A DNA stretch of 64,000 nucleotides from Prostheceraeus crozeri. Lineage: Eukaryota > Platyhelminthes > Polycladida > Euryleptidae. The DNA is taken from contig CAJQUW010012898.1 in NCBI GenBank assembly GCA_907163375.1, positions 111,817 to 175,816 on the forward strand, in the 5' to 3' direction. Below are positions 11,520 to 24,779 of the stretch, piece by piece. The notes beneath the pieces were generated by a model that made no database searches, was not told where the DNA came from, and was given only the letters and a program-made list of their open reading frames with translations. Numbering within the stretch: the first letter of the stretch is position 1; every line of letters begins with the position of its first letter. The translations under genes were made by a program, and so were the position numbers.

Positions 11520-14500
11520 GATATTTTGAAAATGACCCAGGGCCTCTTTACACATGTTGTTATCTAATATAATTAGATTGCTAATTAATTACGTTGTCTA
11601 ATAATTCTATGAAACGTATTTTGAAAGCATGTTGGTCGATGTCAAAGATAAATGTATCCGTATTATGAATATTTATTTGCACTTTTACGAATTTATTAAT
11701 ATGCCCTGCGTCGACTTTCTTTAAAACTTTCTTAAAACCAATATGAAATTTTATGGTATTTACAACGATATTAAAATTTATGAGATTTTTATGAAATTGG
11801 AAAATTTAGGTATGTACAAACCTAAAGCTTGCCTCATATTTCTAAGTTTACTCGATTTGAATTCCACCTTTTCCTTGTATTCATGAAAGTCCTGAATGTT
11901 ACAGAAAAATGATGTTATGCTATTGCGGCACTCTGAATAAAAACTTTTACAGAGAATACAGTAATTTCCAAATTACCGAAATGTGTGATGTCTACACGTG
12001 TGTTGTCTTTTTGATTAGTAAGTCTATATGAGGATTCAAGTTAGCATATTTGATCCTACCTTAAAGCTATTTCCAAGATGAGATGTGCCATCATATCATA
12101 ATCGGAGCTGGCGGCGAATCGGAAGCAACTTGAAGCTCCCAGGACGGTCCATCTCATGCGGTCGATCCGATTAGGTTGCCTGCCAGCTTCTTAAACTGTC
12201 AAAGTTGTTGCTTAATCGACAGAGACAGGTCATCTGATTGATGTAAGGGAGGAATTTCCGATTAAACATGCAGTAAGTAGTGGCCAGCTGTCTTTAAGGT
12301 TCGTCCTACTTCTGTTGACCGGGTCAGTGTTGTACTTGGCCCATGAGTTATTCTTCCTTCGCCTGTTTCGTTAGCGGAGATCCTCCGAGTTTCCACTAAA
12401 GATAAACATCCAGGCCACTACATTCCCTTGTTCTGCATGTTGACAAGCTCAAAGTCAGCTACGCAAGCCGCTGTAAATGGAAATGTTATAGCACGACAGA
12501 GGTCGTTTCGTCCTCCGACTTTTGTACATGTACTTATTCAGTGCAGAATTACATTTCCTGTGATCCCTTGTTTGTGCGGATGGACCCATTCCCGCCTCTC
12601 CATTATTCTCATTGTAAGTCGGCAGAGTTAGCACCCATACCACAACGCTGAGACGAAGTCAGCGCTCAAGTCAGTACCGCCCAGGTCCACAATAAAGTGA
12701 CGTTGAAGCTTAATTTATTGAGATAATTTGAGTAGATGACTATATTTGCGGTCCGGTAATGGAACAGGTGTAACTGATCGACTTCTTGTCGCATGAGATA
12801 TTGAGCTCATCGCGTTCTCCCACGCCTCAGTATCACGATTATGATGTGAAGAGTCAGGTATGAGTGACGTCCCTAAATTAAGTCCAGAAGTGGGTGTTCA
12901 GAAGACTGTCTCCTAATAAATCAAGTGTCGCCGAATGTTGATGAACGGACAAGTTCATTCTCGGCTTCAGTGTTTCACATTCACTTCCCTGTCATCAGTA
13001 CTGATGTTCGCTGACCTTTGATTTGTGTAACTTGTGACTTGATGGTGAGCTGATATATGCATCATCTTTATCACCTTCCCCCGTGTCTGCAATTCTCAGA
13101 AGCGTCAATTTTCATTGACGCCGGTGCATGTGAACGATAGTCGGCTTTGATAGTCCCCTACTTCTACTGGACATTTCTCTAACGGCAATCAAATGCAATA
13201 ACTGAAATTTAACACCACTAGCGCTGTTACACTTTTGGCTCTGTGCCCTTTCCGCTGTCACTGATGCTCGTGGCTAGATTCGACCTCACGACCTCGGGAG
13301 GGTAAATCACTGCTTAGTCCACTACACCAATCGCGCAACTGTGAACTCCACGTACTCATAAATCACATCAAAAATATATGTGTTAAGTATGGAAAGATAC
13401 AGCCTATTACATAACTAAATATCGTCAATAGTCATAGATGTCGACGCTATATTTTTTGTATTCTAGAAATCATTGATTTTTAACCGCTGTGATGATAGCT
13501 TTTCGTAATAGGATTGTTTATTATTTGTGATTAATTAACTACTGCTTTATTTCTGTAATTCATTCTAGCGGATTGCTTATGATTTCATTCATTCGTGCAT
13601 TCTTGATAATGTGATAGACGCATAATAGCTATCAAAATCTTCAGTGTGCATTCTACATACTATGATAACATTGTCCAACCACGGAGCCTCAAACATTTAT
13701 CAGGTGTAACTTAACTACTAATCTATTATGCCGCCTCTAGCGAAAATAGATTTTTGAAGACCAAGTCTAAGTGTGCTCGTAAAAAATCATAGACATGAAA
13801 CTATCATGGATTGAAGATTTTAGCGTGACAGTAGTGAATAAAGTCAAGTAGGCAAGCACGTGCACCCTGGATATCAATGGACTTGTTCGTCTTCTTCGTA
13901 CATTCAAGTCTAGGATGCATACTTCCCGTTCAACATCCTATAAATAGCCAAAGCCAGCGCAATACTCCGTTATCTGACATGAGCCTCCTGAGTACTGAGT
14001 GAGGAAAGGTCGTTGCAACTGATGAGAAAGTTAGGGAGTACACATTTATTTCGAAACTCTAGAAATGCGCTTTAAGTCCAAAACTGCAGCTTGTTTGCAC
14101 AAAAGAAATCTAAAATTATTATTTAACTTTAGTTGAAAGATTACTTACTCGTATTCTCATGTAATAGTTAAAATTGCGGGTAATTGAAGAATTATCAATT
14201 CAAAGCTGAGAGGATTGACATGATAAGTGAATATGCGTTCTTTTGTCCTGTATATAAGTGTATTGCCATTCTGTTTCTGTAAATACGACGCACCACTTTA
14301 CGAGGGTCGTCGAAGGGCCAAGCGGAAAATAAAATTCTTTCGATGAAGCAGTTGCTTTGTCTTTCATATATTCCTAACAAGTGAATATGTTAGGCGGACC
14401 GCGGAATACTCTGTCAATGAGCGGACTGCTTATTCATTCAATAGAGACGATTGAAGATGTCTTGGACAGTCTTTTCTTTTTAATAGTTGATGAAGAGCTA

Positions 14501-14552
14501 AGGTTGTAATGACGTAATAATTAGATTTAATTATTGATGCAAATAATTTCTG
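11520..14552. other. Non-coding stretch
   Basis: No gene is supportable. It holds one tRNA-like SINE head (listed separately). A moderately GC-rich segment at 12100-12900 has a short imperfect inverted repeat (12108-12195). I could not assign the latter to a family. Confidence 0.5.
13273..13340 (-). repeat. tRNA-like SINE head or decayed tRNA
   Basis: Read on the minus strand, there is a box A (TTGGTGTAGTGGACTAAGC) and about 40 nt later a box B (GAGGTCGAATCTAGCC), both close to the polymerase III consensus and at tRNA-like spacing. The acceptor stem does not close convincingly. I therefore call it a tRNA-derived repeat rather than a working tRNA. Confidence 0.45.
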
Positions 14553-14998
14553 CTATTATTAGGCAACCATCATCAGATAAAAGGAATCAAACATAAATAG
14601 AATTAAATTATAATTAAGTACATGATAAAGCACTCATATTTTACTTTACACATTTAGAAAGTCCGAGTCATAGATTTTATGTACGAGTCCCCGTAGGGGA
14701 CTCGTACAATAAAATCTATGAGGAGAACTTTTTATGTGTGAAGTAAAATAGCTGTGGTTTATCATAATTTATTTCACGAACAATAATGTACACAGTACAG
14801 AAAACGCATAATGTACTGTACACATTAAATCAGTGCTATAGAGACATAGATTTTCATAGAAATCGCCAGTAATCTAGCTAACTAGAATGTATCCAGGAAA
14901 AGAAGATAAAGTACAGGTATGAGTGAAATAAATACATATATTGCTTTCTGGTCTAACTGCATTTAATTCTTTTATCTGATGATGGTTGCCGAATAGTA
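14553..14998. mobile_element. MITE-like element enclosing a dispersed repeat
   Basis: The ends form inverted repeats of about 35 bp around GGCAACCATCATCAGATAAA (14563 on plus, 14990 on minus). Inside, 14628-14933 is a dispersed repeat that recurs at 30322-30699. That repeat contains a hairpin at 14670-14720, in which GTACGAGTCCCC faces GGGGACTCGTAC across a GTA loop, extended by a 12-bp CATAGATTTTAT stem. There is no coding sequence. Confidence 0.65.
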
Positions 14999-16916
14999 AC
15001 CAAAATTTATTCTGTCACTAATTAATTTGATTTATTGCAGCATTCAAACCTGGGCTCTTCCTCATTTATCCAAAATAAAGGTTGACCATAAAGTTATATA
15101 ATTCAGCTACATCATGCAAGTAGCAGGTAGTCTTTAAAACTGATGGTTAGTTCGTACAACCAATGAAGAGCCTGCTCCTTGCAACCTTAGACAGCTCACG
15201 CGACCGCAGAAATAAATGGTTCTTTCAGAAAATAGTTTTTGAGATAATTCTCACTTCTGACACGAATGAAGTTCAACAGGCCGCCAGCAACCAATCTATG
15301 CAATGGTCTGTAGAATTCTATGTAAAGAAATTACTCCTCGATTTGCAATTGTCACAATTAAGATGAAAATAAAGCTAGTCTTTATTATTTAAATTAATAA
15401 ACGACCTAAAATGCATTATAAAGCGCCGTTGAACAATGAGTGATTGCTTTTCTAGTCGCCTGATTTACAAGTTCAGATTTATCATAAAGGGTCACTCCTT
15501 GCAGTTATTGGCTACTACTTATTTTAACTACTGCCTATTTAGCTACAGTTTACTCAACGACTGCACTTGCAGTAAAACCCAAAATTGAAAGCTCCTCCAT
15601 GGCTGAACTAAGAGGTTTTCTAGAAATTTGATGAGGAGACAACGCTCAGTGCCACAATCAGACTTAATGATTACCTTCAGTGATAAATTCACAGGTTCCG
15701 AATTCTTGCAACAGGAATGGTATGATTTCGATCATGACACTCATCGTTTTGATATAAGCCATATGTAACCAAGCTTTAGTCAATGACTACATTGTACTGA
15801 GATTTCATTATTTTTGTTACTCTGTCATTAAAGAAAAACTGAAAATATGTACGTGATTATACACTTGAAAATGTGGGAGAACGTTGGTTTCATTTTTTAT
15901 CTCACAGTAGTTACTATGAATATCGCATTCATTTTCTCATGCGTTATTTTCCATTGAGTAAAATATTGCAGATCACATTTCAATTGAATTAATTGCTTGA
16001 GAGCCGCTGTTTGACGTGATGTGTATTTTTTTATTCATAAAATGTGCAGCTTCAGAATGAAAAAGAGAGTCGCTTGACGACTGTTTCTAACACAGGGATA
16101 TTTTATGAAATACATGGAAAAGTGTATTTATCTTCGCACTTCATCTTGCTGCATGCAATAGAGCTATTAGTTCATTCTAATTCACAAAGTAGACCGATGG
16201 GCTAACATTTTTTTCAATCGGACTTTTGCCGTTTTGAAAAGTCGCTGATGTTAGTAGCAGCTACATTCACAGTACCTATTGTGAAATATTCGATCTCCTG
16301 ACCATAGCATAGGGCAGAATGTGGTTCAATTGGTTTGAGCAAAATCAGTGATGGCTTGAAAGCGGTGAATTGAATAGCATCGTCAAGAGACCAACAGTCA
16401 TTCATTTTTGTAGTGACTTGATTTCCTTTTAGTTGTCTGCTTGCATCATTTTTCAGATGCAAGAATTTAGCAAATCATATATTTTTCGGCATCTGATAGA
16501 AAGTGTGAGTCATCCTTCACATATTTCCTTTTTTTATGTGACATCTAAAAAAGTGACAGCTTATATACTTAATTTGACTTAAACCATTTAGCGTCGACTG
16601 TTCCATCACTGTTGGGTACGATGGTTTGCTTGTTAGTTGTATGGCAGTTCTCCACTTCGCTCAGTTGCTTGCATCTTCCATGCGGAGTCCGAGCGCTCGA
16701 AGGTCTTCTTTTGACAGCTAGCTTCAGCAACGGGTCTCTGTCAATGTGACGTAAACATGACTGGTGGACGCTAGTGGAGGAAAACACTAACTTTCCCCAG
16801 TAAGCTTTCCTTCCGACTTACAATAGCATTCTTGGCCCACTTATCGCCGAACTATTTTTAAAATTTAATTCAGTTTTTAAAACAAACTCTAGCGGAATTT
16901 GCGGGCGTTCTAGGCA
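14999..16916. other. Non-coding stretch
   Basis: The frame at 15163-15366 starts with ATG but has no recognisable domain. The minus-strand frame at 16569-16787 lies in a slightly GC-richer patch and also matches nothing I know. I make no gene call. Confidence 0.45.
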
Positions 16917-17178
16917 TTGTGCGAGGTTGGGAGTGATGCCATTAGAACCGCGTTGACCTCATCTTTCATCTGGTCAACTTGTGGATTACGGGTTGTCTCA
17001 GAAAAATTCGGGTCGAACTTTTCCCGAAGGCAATATTGGTTTTTAAATGGCTTAAGCAAGTTGAGAGGCAAGCACGAAATTAAAAAAGCGATGTCTCGAC
17101 TTCAGATTATGACTCAAGCAGGCAGTGGCGCCTCAGAAATGTTCAAAAAGAACAAGACAGTCTACGAATATTTTTATG
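16917..17178 (+). other. Possible orphan exon ending at a GTGAGT donor
   Basis: A plus-strand open frame runs into TTTTTATGTGAGTGG, where GTGAGT at 17177-17182 is a strong splice-donor match. A pyrimidine-poor TTGTCTCAG near 16995 could be an acceptor. The interval between them encodes a basic, helix-prone segment (KLRGKHEIKKAMSRLQIM near its middle). The frame has no good ATG at its left edge. I do not recognise the protein. It may be a host exon or chance. Confidence 0.2.
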
Positions 17179-17743
17179 TGAGTGGCTAATGGCGCTGTTC
17201 TTAAATATATGTAAATAATTAGAATCTAATCAATTAAAAAGCAAAGTTATAAATTCACTTAACTTCATGTGCGATAAAATGAGCTCCCTTTACGTTGCAA
17301 ATTTACTTGTATTTGTAGACAAAGGGTTTGAATACTACAGACAAAAATAATGCATAAGTACTTGTAAACTTTATAGAAGTAGTCATCTTTTTTGTATGAA
17401 AAACTATTGTAATGGCATATAGTTAAAATGAAAAGAAACTTCCAAAACTTAAATGGATGAGATGATGAGAACACTCTGTTGAGGTAAATGAATCGTAAAT
17501 TGACATTGCAATGGAATGGAGTCATTTGTGTCTGTCGCGTTCATTCTTTGACAGATCATGGCTAAATATCGGATGGGCCAGACTACCAATTTCTGGCGCT
17601 GCGACTACATGAAAATACTGCAAATAATTTTAAGGGGTCGCTGCTACAGCAGCTATCATTATTTCAACTTGAAATTTAATCACATTTACATACATCTGAT
17701 TGTGCTATGTCGATCATTGTCGAATATGGATGATGAGTGGCTA
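17179..17743. other. Non-coding stretch
   Basis: AT-rich, with no feature recognised. Confidence 0.5.
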
Positions 17744-18467
17744 TAGTCCGGCAGCCAGAACGAGTTTCTGCAGGGAACGAGGCCGAAAGTGAGACTTTCA
17801 CAGAATGATGTACACCATATGCCTGCTACGAATCGATGTGTCTGCCAAGTTCTAGTGATTTCCTCTTCTTGTCAGACAAGATCAAAGAGAAACACATGTA
17901 AATCCAATGGGACGCAGATTGCAGTTTTTAGCTAAAATGAAATTTTCTATGTTTTTTTAATTAAACGAAAAGTACTAAGCCGAGAGTCATAATTTTTGGT
18001 ATGGAATGTCTTCAGGTCATTTCCTTTCACTTTCATGAACCCTGTCTATAAAGCTAAACGCATTTAGATTTGGCGAGCCTCTTTATGTCAACAAACACAA
18101 GCATTTTGAGCAACTCTGTCCACATTGAGCCACATTCTCACATACATTGTCGATCAGATGCATGATAAAAGCACATGCATATCATAGGAAATGACCTGAA
18201 GACATTCCATGTCAAAAATTATGACTCTTGGCTTAGTACTTTTCGTTTAATTAAAAAAACATAGAAAATTTCATTTTAGCTAAAAACTGCAATCTACATC
18301 CCATTGGATTTACATGTGGTTTTCTTTGATCTTGTCTGACAAGAAGAGGAACTCACTAGAACTTGGCAGACGCATCGATTCGTAGCAGGCATATGGTGTA
18401 CATCATTCTGTGAAAGTCTCACTTTCGGCCTCGTTCCCTGCAGAAACTCGTTCTGGCTGCCGGACTA
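17744..18467. mobile_element. Foldback element, ~282-bp inverted arms
   Basis: The arms 17744-18025 and 18186-18467 are inverted copies, roughly 95 percent alike by eye, around a ~160-bp loop. They start TAGTCCGGCAGCCAGAACGA. No coding capacity is evident and there is no similarity to the 10.75-kb foldback. The flanks show no clear target duplication. Confidence 0.75.
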
Positions 18468-18714
18468 CTATATGTACAATCGCCTTGATTTCACAGATCA
18501 TCACAAATTTCGGTGAAGTCAAAGGAATTTTATCTTTAATTTGTTTCTTTTCAGAAAATTGGTAATGTTGCGCTAGCAAGCCCTGATGAAGTAGGCAACC
18601 AACCATTATAATTGACTTTGGAATTCAGATATCCATAAGCTTCGCAAATAAAGATATTAACAGCAAATTGCCAAAAACATCGTAAATAACACATTGGCCA
18701 CAGCATATCACAAG

Positions 18715-18800
18715 AAGTACTAATTCAGCTGGACAGAGCAAACAGAGAACTGGTCTAGATGACCTGATGGGTCGCAGGTTCGAATCCTACAAGTCGCACA
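18715..18800 (+). repeat. tRNA-like SINE head
   Basis: A D-arm-like string (TAATTCAGCTGGACAGAGCA) is followed 35 nt later by a perfect box B, GGTTCGAATCC at 18777-18787. The T stem pairs at four of five positions, but the acceptor stem does not pair. This points to a tRNA-derived SINE or tRNA pseudogene. Confidence 0.5.
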
Positions 18801-20332
18801 TGTATGTGCATGTGCATATTGCATGTTAATTAGATTTTCCATTAAATTTATTGTAGATCGAATTCCAAAGTGCTTTCAAACCTCAAACCGTTAAAAAGCC
18901 ATTGTAAAATATAGTTACTCGTTGCAATCCTTCCTTGGCATTGTTAATGACAAGCCATGCGGCAACTTTTTCTGTGCGCTCTATTTGATGAAGCTTGAAT
19001 GTTACTGCTGTCCCATGTTGAGGGCTTATACATTGCTGATAGTCAGACTTTTCTGCAGCCCCGTGGCACCTTTAGTCCGGATGCCTTCCATGCCGACTTC
19101 CCACGACACTTTCGGGCTCAAAGTATGAAAATGTAAATAATGCCAAGCGCCAAAAGACCGTTGGGCCAAGCACTTAACCACTGTGGCACGGGGACCACTA
19201 CTCACGTTTTATTTCAATAGATAAAATTTGATACATTCAACTTTAAAGGTTTGCATTTGATTTGAAATTCAAATTGATTGACAGATAGAATATCAAACAA
19301 ATTGGGGTTCGGTTTTCATCAATTTGCCTAATTTTAATGTGATGTCATCACTTCATAACAAAAGTATATTAGACAAAAACCTTTCAGTCGTTTTGAATGT
19401 TTTCACACTAACAGAAGTGGGAAATGTCTCCGAATGAAGTTCATCTCACAACCTTGCGAATTACTAGACCTTGATTTGACTGCTCAAGTGAACAAGAGTG
19501 CCATTAGGAAGGTTTTAGCAAGAGGAAAGACTTTGGAACACTTTATCAAGAAAGCACAGTCCCACGATATTGAGAATCTAAGATTTGACGACACCTTCAC
19601 TCACAATCTTACATTGATAGAATCTCTTGATTTAAATAACTGATATTTCTGTCAATATTTCAGTGCCTCGATATTCACTCATGAAATCCTGTAATGATTC
19701 TCCGAAGGACTTACTTGTGTAGTTGCAGGGAATGTTGCCGCGGCGGTCATATCCTCGTGCACACACTTAACACAATGGTGATCTCTGCAGACCCTATCTT
19801 CCCATACTGCTGCCACACTGCGGACTTCAAACACTCGTCAATAATTGATGGCCGTGAAAGGAGTTCTACACAAATATTGGGCGGTGTTAGAAGGACCGGA
19901 TAGAGTTTGTCTCTGAGCGCGCTCTGTTTATATCGATAGAAAAACTACAGTCTACATACTACTGAGCATTGATATAATGGAGTTAACAATCAGCTATTGA
20001 TCGGCGCTGAACAGGCGTGTAAACGGAATGTAAACTCTCTTCATTCGTGGACGCTCTGGTCGTTCACTTCTCCTCCAATCTCATGCGCCTTCCGTTGTCT
20101 GCTTGCCTCTATTGTCTTGAGGCTCGGGAGAGGGTCAGTTACGGCATGGAGGGAGAGAGACAAAGGCGGTTTATGTTCCCCGGCCCGAGTCATCGTGATT
20201 TCTAATAAAGTTTTATTACCTGAGAAAGTTGCACAACGAGGAGAGTGTACCCGCAGCGCAAGATACTCCCACGTGTCTGCTGCCAACTGTGTGTGGGAGA
20301 GCGTCTTCTGCATCTTATCTATCTTTGCATCG
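18801..20332. other. Mostly non-coding; two weak ORFs
   Basis: The ATG-started frame 19434-19643 encodes a 69-residue hydrophilic protein (KSAIRKVLARGKTLEHFIKK near its middle) with plausible codon use but no recognised family. It could be an exon or fragment. The frame 19997-20428 overlaps a tandem repeat and has no ATG-based support. At 19058-19190, imperfect inverted ends CCCCGTGGCAC/CCCCGTGCCAC bracket a tRNA-box-A-like string on the minus strand, possibly a short SINE. Confidence 0.35.
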
Positions 20333-20548
20333 CTCCCATTCTCTCAAAATTCAAATTTCTATGAAAAGTTTGTGACGAGAGCATCTTCAAATCTCCCATT
20401 CTCTCAAATTTCAAATTTCTATGAATAGTGTGCGAAGTCTTCATCTCCCATTCTCTCAAAATTCAAATTTCTGTGAATAGTTCGTAAAGAAAGCATCACC
20501 AAATCTCCCATTCTATCAAAATTCAAATTTCTATGAATAGTGTGTGAA
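20333..20548 (+). repeat. Tandem repeat, four ~52-61-bp units
   Basis: Units start CTCCCATTCTCTCAAAATTC and continue AAATTTCTATGAA. They begin at 20333, 20393, 20445 and 20506. Unit spacing varies between 52 and 61 bp. Confidence 0.8.
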
Positions 20549-21883
20549 ATTTGATTTTCGGCAATTTGATCTTTGTCAATAAAAGTTGTCAATGAGTACT
20601 TAAATTAAAATTTTGTGTGCATCCAGTAGATCAATTAGAAGTGTCTGAAGTAGTTTATTAATACTTTATTTAATTAAACGAATTAGTTTTTATAATTTAA
20701 TAAGTAGTGATTGTTTGTTTTGAGTGATTAAAATATCCGCATGCAAAAATGCGCTTTTTACATGATTTGCCAAATAAGTTCCGGTGCTGTGCCATGTCAG
20801 GAAATAATGTATTCTTGTCATAACAGTACCTACAAATCCATCTTATTCCAACTTAGCATTATTATCTTATTCAATTATCTATAAATCATTTGTTATCATC
20901 AATAACATCAATCATTATGATCATCAACATCATCTATGATAATCATCATCAATCATCAATAAAAGCATTACTATCTTTTATCTTGATTAGCATCTTATTT
21001 CATGTGTGCATGTTTTATAAACTTCTTGGATCGGGTTGCTGCGAATCAAGTCGTAGCAGCTCTGATACAAAGACGTAATGGATTCTCATAGTTGACGCCT
21101 AAAATTGGATGATTTATCTTCAAGTATCTATACTCCTGCATCAAATACCTGTATTACCAGGAAATTGTCGCCAATTTGCTTCTGTTGACCCAAATCTGAC
21201 CTCCTCCCGCTCCCTCCCAAACATTCCTTTCTCCGGAGACTTGTATTGTACGTAGAACAATACCAAATACATACTTTGCCTCTTCCCCCACCACAACCAA
21301 TCCCAAAGCGTCTTCTTATTCTTCAGCTGCACGTCTGACACAACGTCATCGAATAATACGCAGGCTGGAAGGAGATGAGAAACAAAAGACGTTGGACAAT
21401 GGAGGTCATTTAACAATTAAAAGCAAAACCCAGGTCCTCTGCCAAGTGAAGACAAGGGAATCGTTGATCTGAGAAATCCCTGACAAAAGATGAGTTGGTG
21501 AGTTGGTTGTGAGGATTTTTACAAATGATGAAAATTACAACCTTCTCAGCAGTGCTGCATGAGAAACTTCACACATTGTCTGTTCAATGAGTTAAGAAGT
21601 GTGAGAAATAGGAAGATTGTCATTTCAAGTAATGCAATGATGAGTTAATACAACAGTTCAATTTGCTGAATTCCGTTTGACAATCTGAAATTATAAAAGT
21701 TGACTGGAGACTGCCTTGTGTGAAAGGCACGGCCGGGTATTGACGATTTTCGGTAGGTGGATGAGCTCGAAAATATTCTCCTAGATGGAATGACAATAAG
21801 TGAAAAGTGCCACACTGAATCTGTATAATAAAATAATGACTTTGTAAAGTTAAAAACACGACGCTTCGGGTGATTATCAAGTG
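20549..21883. other. Non-coding stretch with ATC microsatellite
   Basis: The segment 20895-20965 is an imperfect ATC/AAT-type microsatellite. A minus-strand frame at 21141-21416 lies in a GC-richer patch but has no recognisable domain. Confidence 0.5.
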
Positions 21884-22110
21884 AATGAGTTGATAATGAG
21901 TGAGACATGGGCTATGACAGCTGCAGAAAAGAGAAGAATGGAGGTGTCAGACAGAAGGATGATCAGATGGATGTGTGGAGTATCTCTTGAAGAGAGAGTT
22001 GCCAGCGGAAACCTTCTGAAGCGCTTGAACCTGCAGTCGATTGATGAGGCCATGAGGGTGTGCAGGTCGCGATGGCACGTCCGTGTGGTGCGGAAGACAG
22101 CTGCGATTGG
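21884..22110 (+). pseudogene. LINE ORF2 C-terminal fragment
   Basis: The frame reads SETWAMTAAEKRRMEVSDRR, then MIRWMCGVSLEERVASGNLL, then a stretch rich in RSRWHVRVVRK. This is the conserved tail that follows the reverse transcriptase in many non-LTR retrotransposons (the typical family pattern is SETW...ERRMLRWM.G...R....L......RWFGHV.R). Only this tail is present; no RT or endonuclease lies upstream. It is a short truncated relic. Confidence 0.75.
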
Positions 22111-23844
22111 GTGAAGAAAGTATGGAAGATGAAGATCACATTTCTGTCTTTCAATATGTTAGATTCAGTCAGTTTTTTATAAATTGAAATATAAATGTAA
22201 AATTTTCTTCGACTTTTGATAAATGATCGTTTACACGAACTTTTTGAACTTTCTGGTAATTCCTCTAATTTTAGCCCCATTTGTTGCCAATGTTCACTTA
22301 AGCAATCATTTGGATCCGCTATTTGTTGTTACAAGAGAGGCGATCAACATAATTCTAGTGCTGCCACTTATGGTAATCGTGTACTCATAAGATTTCTTGG
22401 CAAATGTTTACGTAGCTTTTAAACAATCATGTTAAACGAAGCTGATAATTGTAAAAGATTACAATTATTTCACACCTCCATGGCACTCTGTTACACATTG
22501 TTTTTTAGCAAAAAGTGAATTAACCCATATGCTGCCAAGTCATTTTCAATAATCTAAGTCTAAAAGTCTCTACGCATCAAATCTGGCTGCTACTGATACC
22601 GTGGTGCTTCGCAACGGCTGTTGATCCCAACTATAGGTTGAAATGGTCGACTAAGCAATCATAGCAACAAATCAAGCAACAAATGGGCTAAATTATTTCG
22701 CACTACAAAATTTTGGGTCACGTAATTTTGCTTAAAGTTTTGATAAGTATCACAATAAATAAAATTGTTGAGGCTAGCATCATCAAAATCAGCATTTGAA
22801 ATGCTCTATTCAAATGTTATCCATTATTTTCCGAAAATTCTATTTCAATTTTTTTGTTTTTTAAGATGGAGGAACTCCTTGTATGTAACGATTTAGAGAG
22901 AAGCGGATAGTAGCTCTATGATTGCATGTGATAGATATGCCCTAACTGAGATGGCTAATTCATGTTTCAAATGAATCGATGAAAATATGATCATTACAAG
23001 CTATACATTGTTGCCTTTTCCTCAGTGTACCACTGATGAATTGCGCATAATATAATTCAATGGTCTCCATTGAGCGTTCATGTTGGAAAGAAAGTATTAA
23101 TAATCGCCCACTAGAAATTCTATTAAAATTTGAATAGCCGTCAAGTCTCTAATAGCTGTTGTTGTACCATAGTTGTAGCTTCAATAGTTGTACCATTTAT
23201 AATCGCCCACGGTGCCTAAGAGGTGGTAATGTAATTTTCTATTAAGATGTTATCATCAGCTTTCAATTCTATGTTTTCATTGCCTACAGTTAATATTTGC
23301 TTTTCTTACCAGAGAGCGACTTTTTTCCTTCCACCTGCCAGCATGTACTTACCTTTTGAATTTTTGCAACCATGTAAGTCAGAGAACGCATCATAATCAG
23401 AAAATAATAACATGAAAAAAATCACAAGGATGAATCAACGCAATAGAAGGAATTTTTGCTTATGTTACTGTCTTTGAGTATTTTCCCTTTGACCATGTCT
23501 CTCAGATATCATTGACTCATATCACGTGTACAAGTACATCACAATATTTGAATTATATTTTTCTAGTTTTGTAAATCTTGCTCTTTCCGCTGACGCGGCT
23601 TGAGAAAGCAAAATGTTTGGAATGTTGAAATCACATCAACAGCATTGGCGTTTTCACCTTTTATCATTTCCAGACTAGATTACAAGAAACAAATTCTCTC
23701 AATGAAACAAGACTGAAAGAAAATATAGAAAAATACGCGTACATCGGTAGTGTTTCTGTCTGAGATTTTGCAGACATTCTCACCAAAATGCTTCATCACA
23801 TTTGAATACTCATCCTCACACTTATTGTCTCTCAACTAGAAAGA
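22111..23844. other. Non-coding stretch
   Basis: No gene is supportable. The frame at 22216-22422 is cysteine-rich by chance and has no ATG at its start. Confidence 0.5.
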
Positions 23845-24199
23845 ATAATTTTGTGATATTTGCGAGAACGTCGTAATTAAATCAAGTAGATGATATTATA
23901 AAATGTGTATTCTGCCTGTTTCTGATAGGATTGGAACAGCCGCGCTTATCCTTCATCAGGAATAGAAAGACATACAAAAATAAACAAAATTCAAATGGTG
24001 CAAGCATTAAAAACTTTGTAAGATATTAGGATTGCATGCATAGAATCATAGACACAAAAGGGATAGAATAATGCATAGATTCTTGAAAGTAAATTAGCAG
24101 ACATACTGGTCACAGAGATAGGAGATTTAGGGTCAAACATAGGTGACCGTTGTAAAGCGTGCTGCATATTCAAGCCAAAAGGATAGTCGGTCATCAATT
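23845..24199 (-). repeat. Inverted flank of the Penelope-like element (left)
   Basis: This is the reverse-complement copy of the element's own 3' end (25297-25651). The outer part contains CCTGATGAAGG in antisense, a string resembling the hammerhead core. Confidence 0.9.
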
Positions 24200-24304
24200 G
24201 ACTTGTGAGTTTCACTACATTTTTATGGATTGGATTGAACCAATTTTTTGTCAAATGCACAATTAAAACCTTTGGTATGATGGCGCTGTATAGATGACAT
24301 TTTC

Positions 24305-24600
24305 ATGATGTGGACGCATGGATGGGAAACTTTACAAAACTTTGAAAACTCTGCTAACAATTATTTTCCAACCATAAAATTCACATTTGAGAAAAGCGAT
24401 AATTGCGTTCACTTCTTAGATATAAAAGTAATCAAAAATGGCTCAAGTTTACAAACGGACTTTTACATCAAACTGACTGATACCAGACAATTTCTTTATT
24501 TTGACTCTTGTCATCCAATAACTCATAAGATCCCCATTGCTTATTCTAGGGTTTCACGGATTCGACGTTATTTGCTCTGATGAAGTTTAAGTGCGATCAC
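24305..24600 (+). pseudogene. Penelope-like RT, C-terminal part
   Basis: The segment reads FPTIKFTFEKSDNCVHFLDI, then LQTDFYIKLTDTRQFLYFDS, then CHPITHKIPIAYSRVSRIRR. These strings match the conserved stretch C-terminal to the catalytic domain in Penelope-type reverse transcriptases (the family pattern is IKFT.E, FLD, K.TD...YL, HP...K..IPYSQ..R.RR). The YxDD active-site region is not present upstream, so this is a 5' truncation rather than a full enzyme. Confidence 0.8.
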
Positions 24601-24779
24601 ATCTTCAGGAATTATGCCAGGCTCTAGTGATGAGAGGTTATCCTCGTGGGGGAGTTCTACAGGAGATCAATAAAGCATTGGCCTTGGTTTGACAGACACT
24701 GTTTCGAAATAAACAAAAATCCGATAGTGCTAAAATTATTCCTTTCATTGTCCCATATCATCCATCAACTTGCAGTGAA

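Noticed and set aside
18715-18800. Functional tRNA gene
   Set aside because: Box A and B are good, but the acceptor stem does not pair and no terminator of thymines follows.
19997-20428. 143-codon frame
   Set aside because: No ATG-based support, enters the 20.33-kb tandem repeat, no recognised domain.
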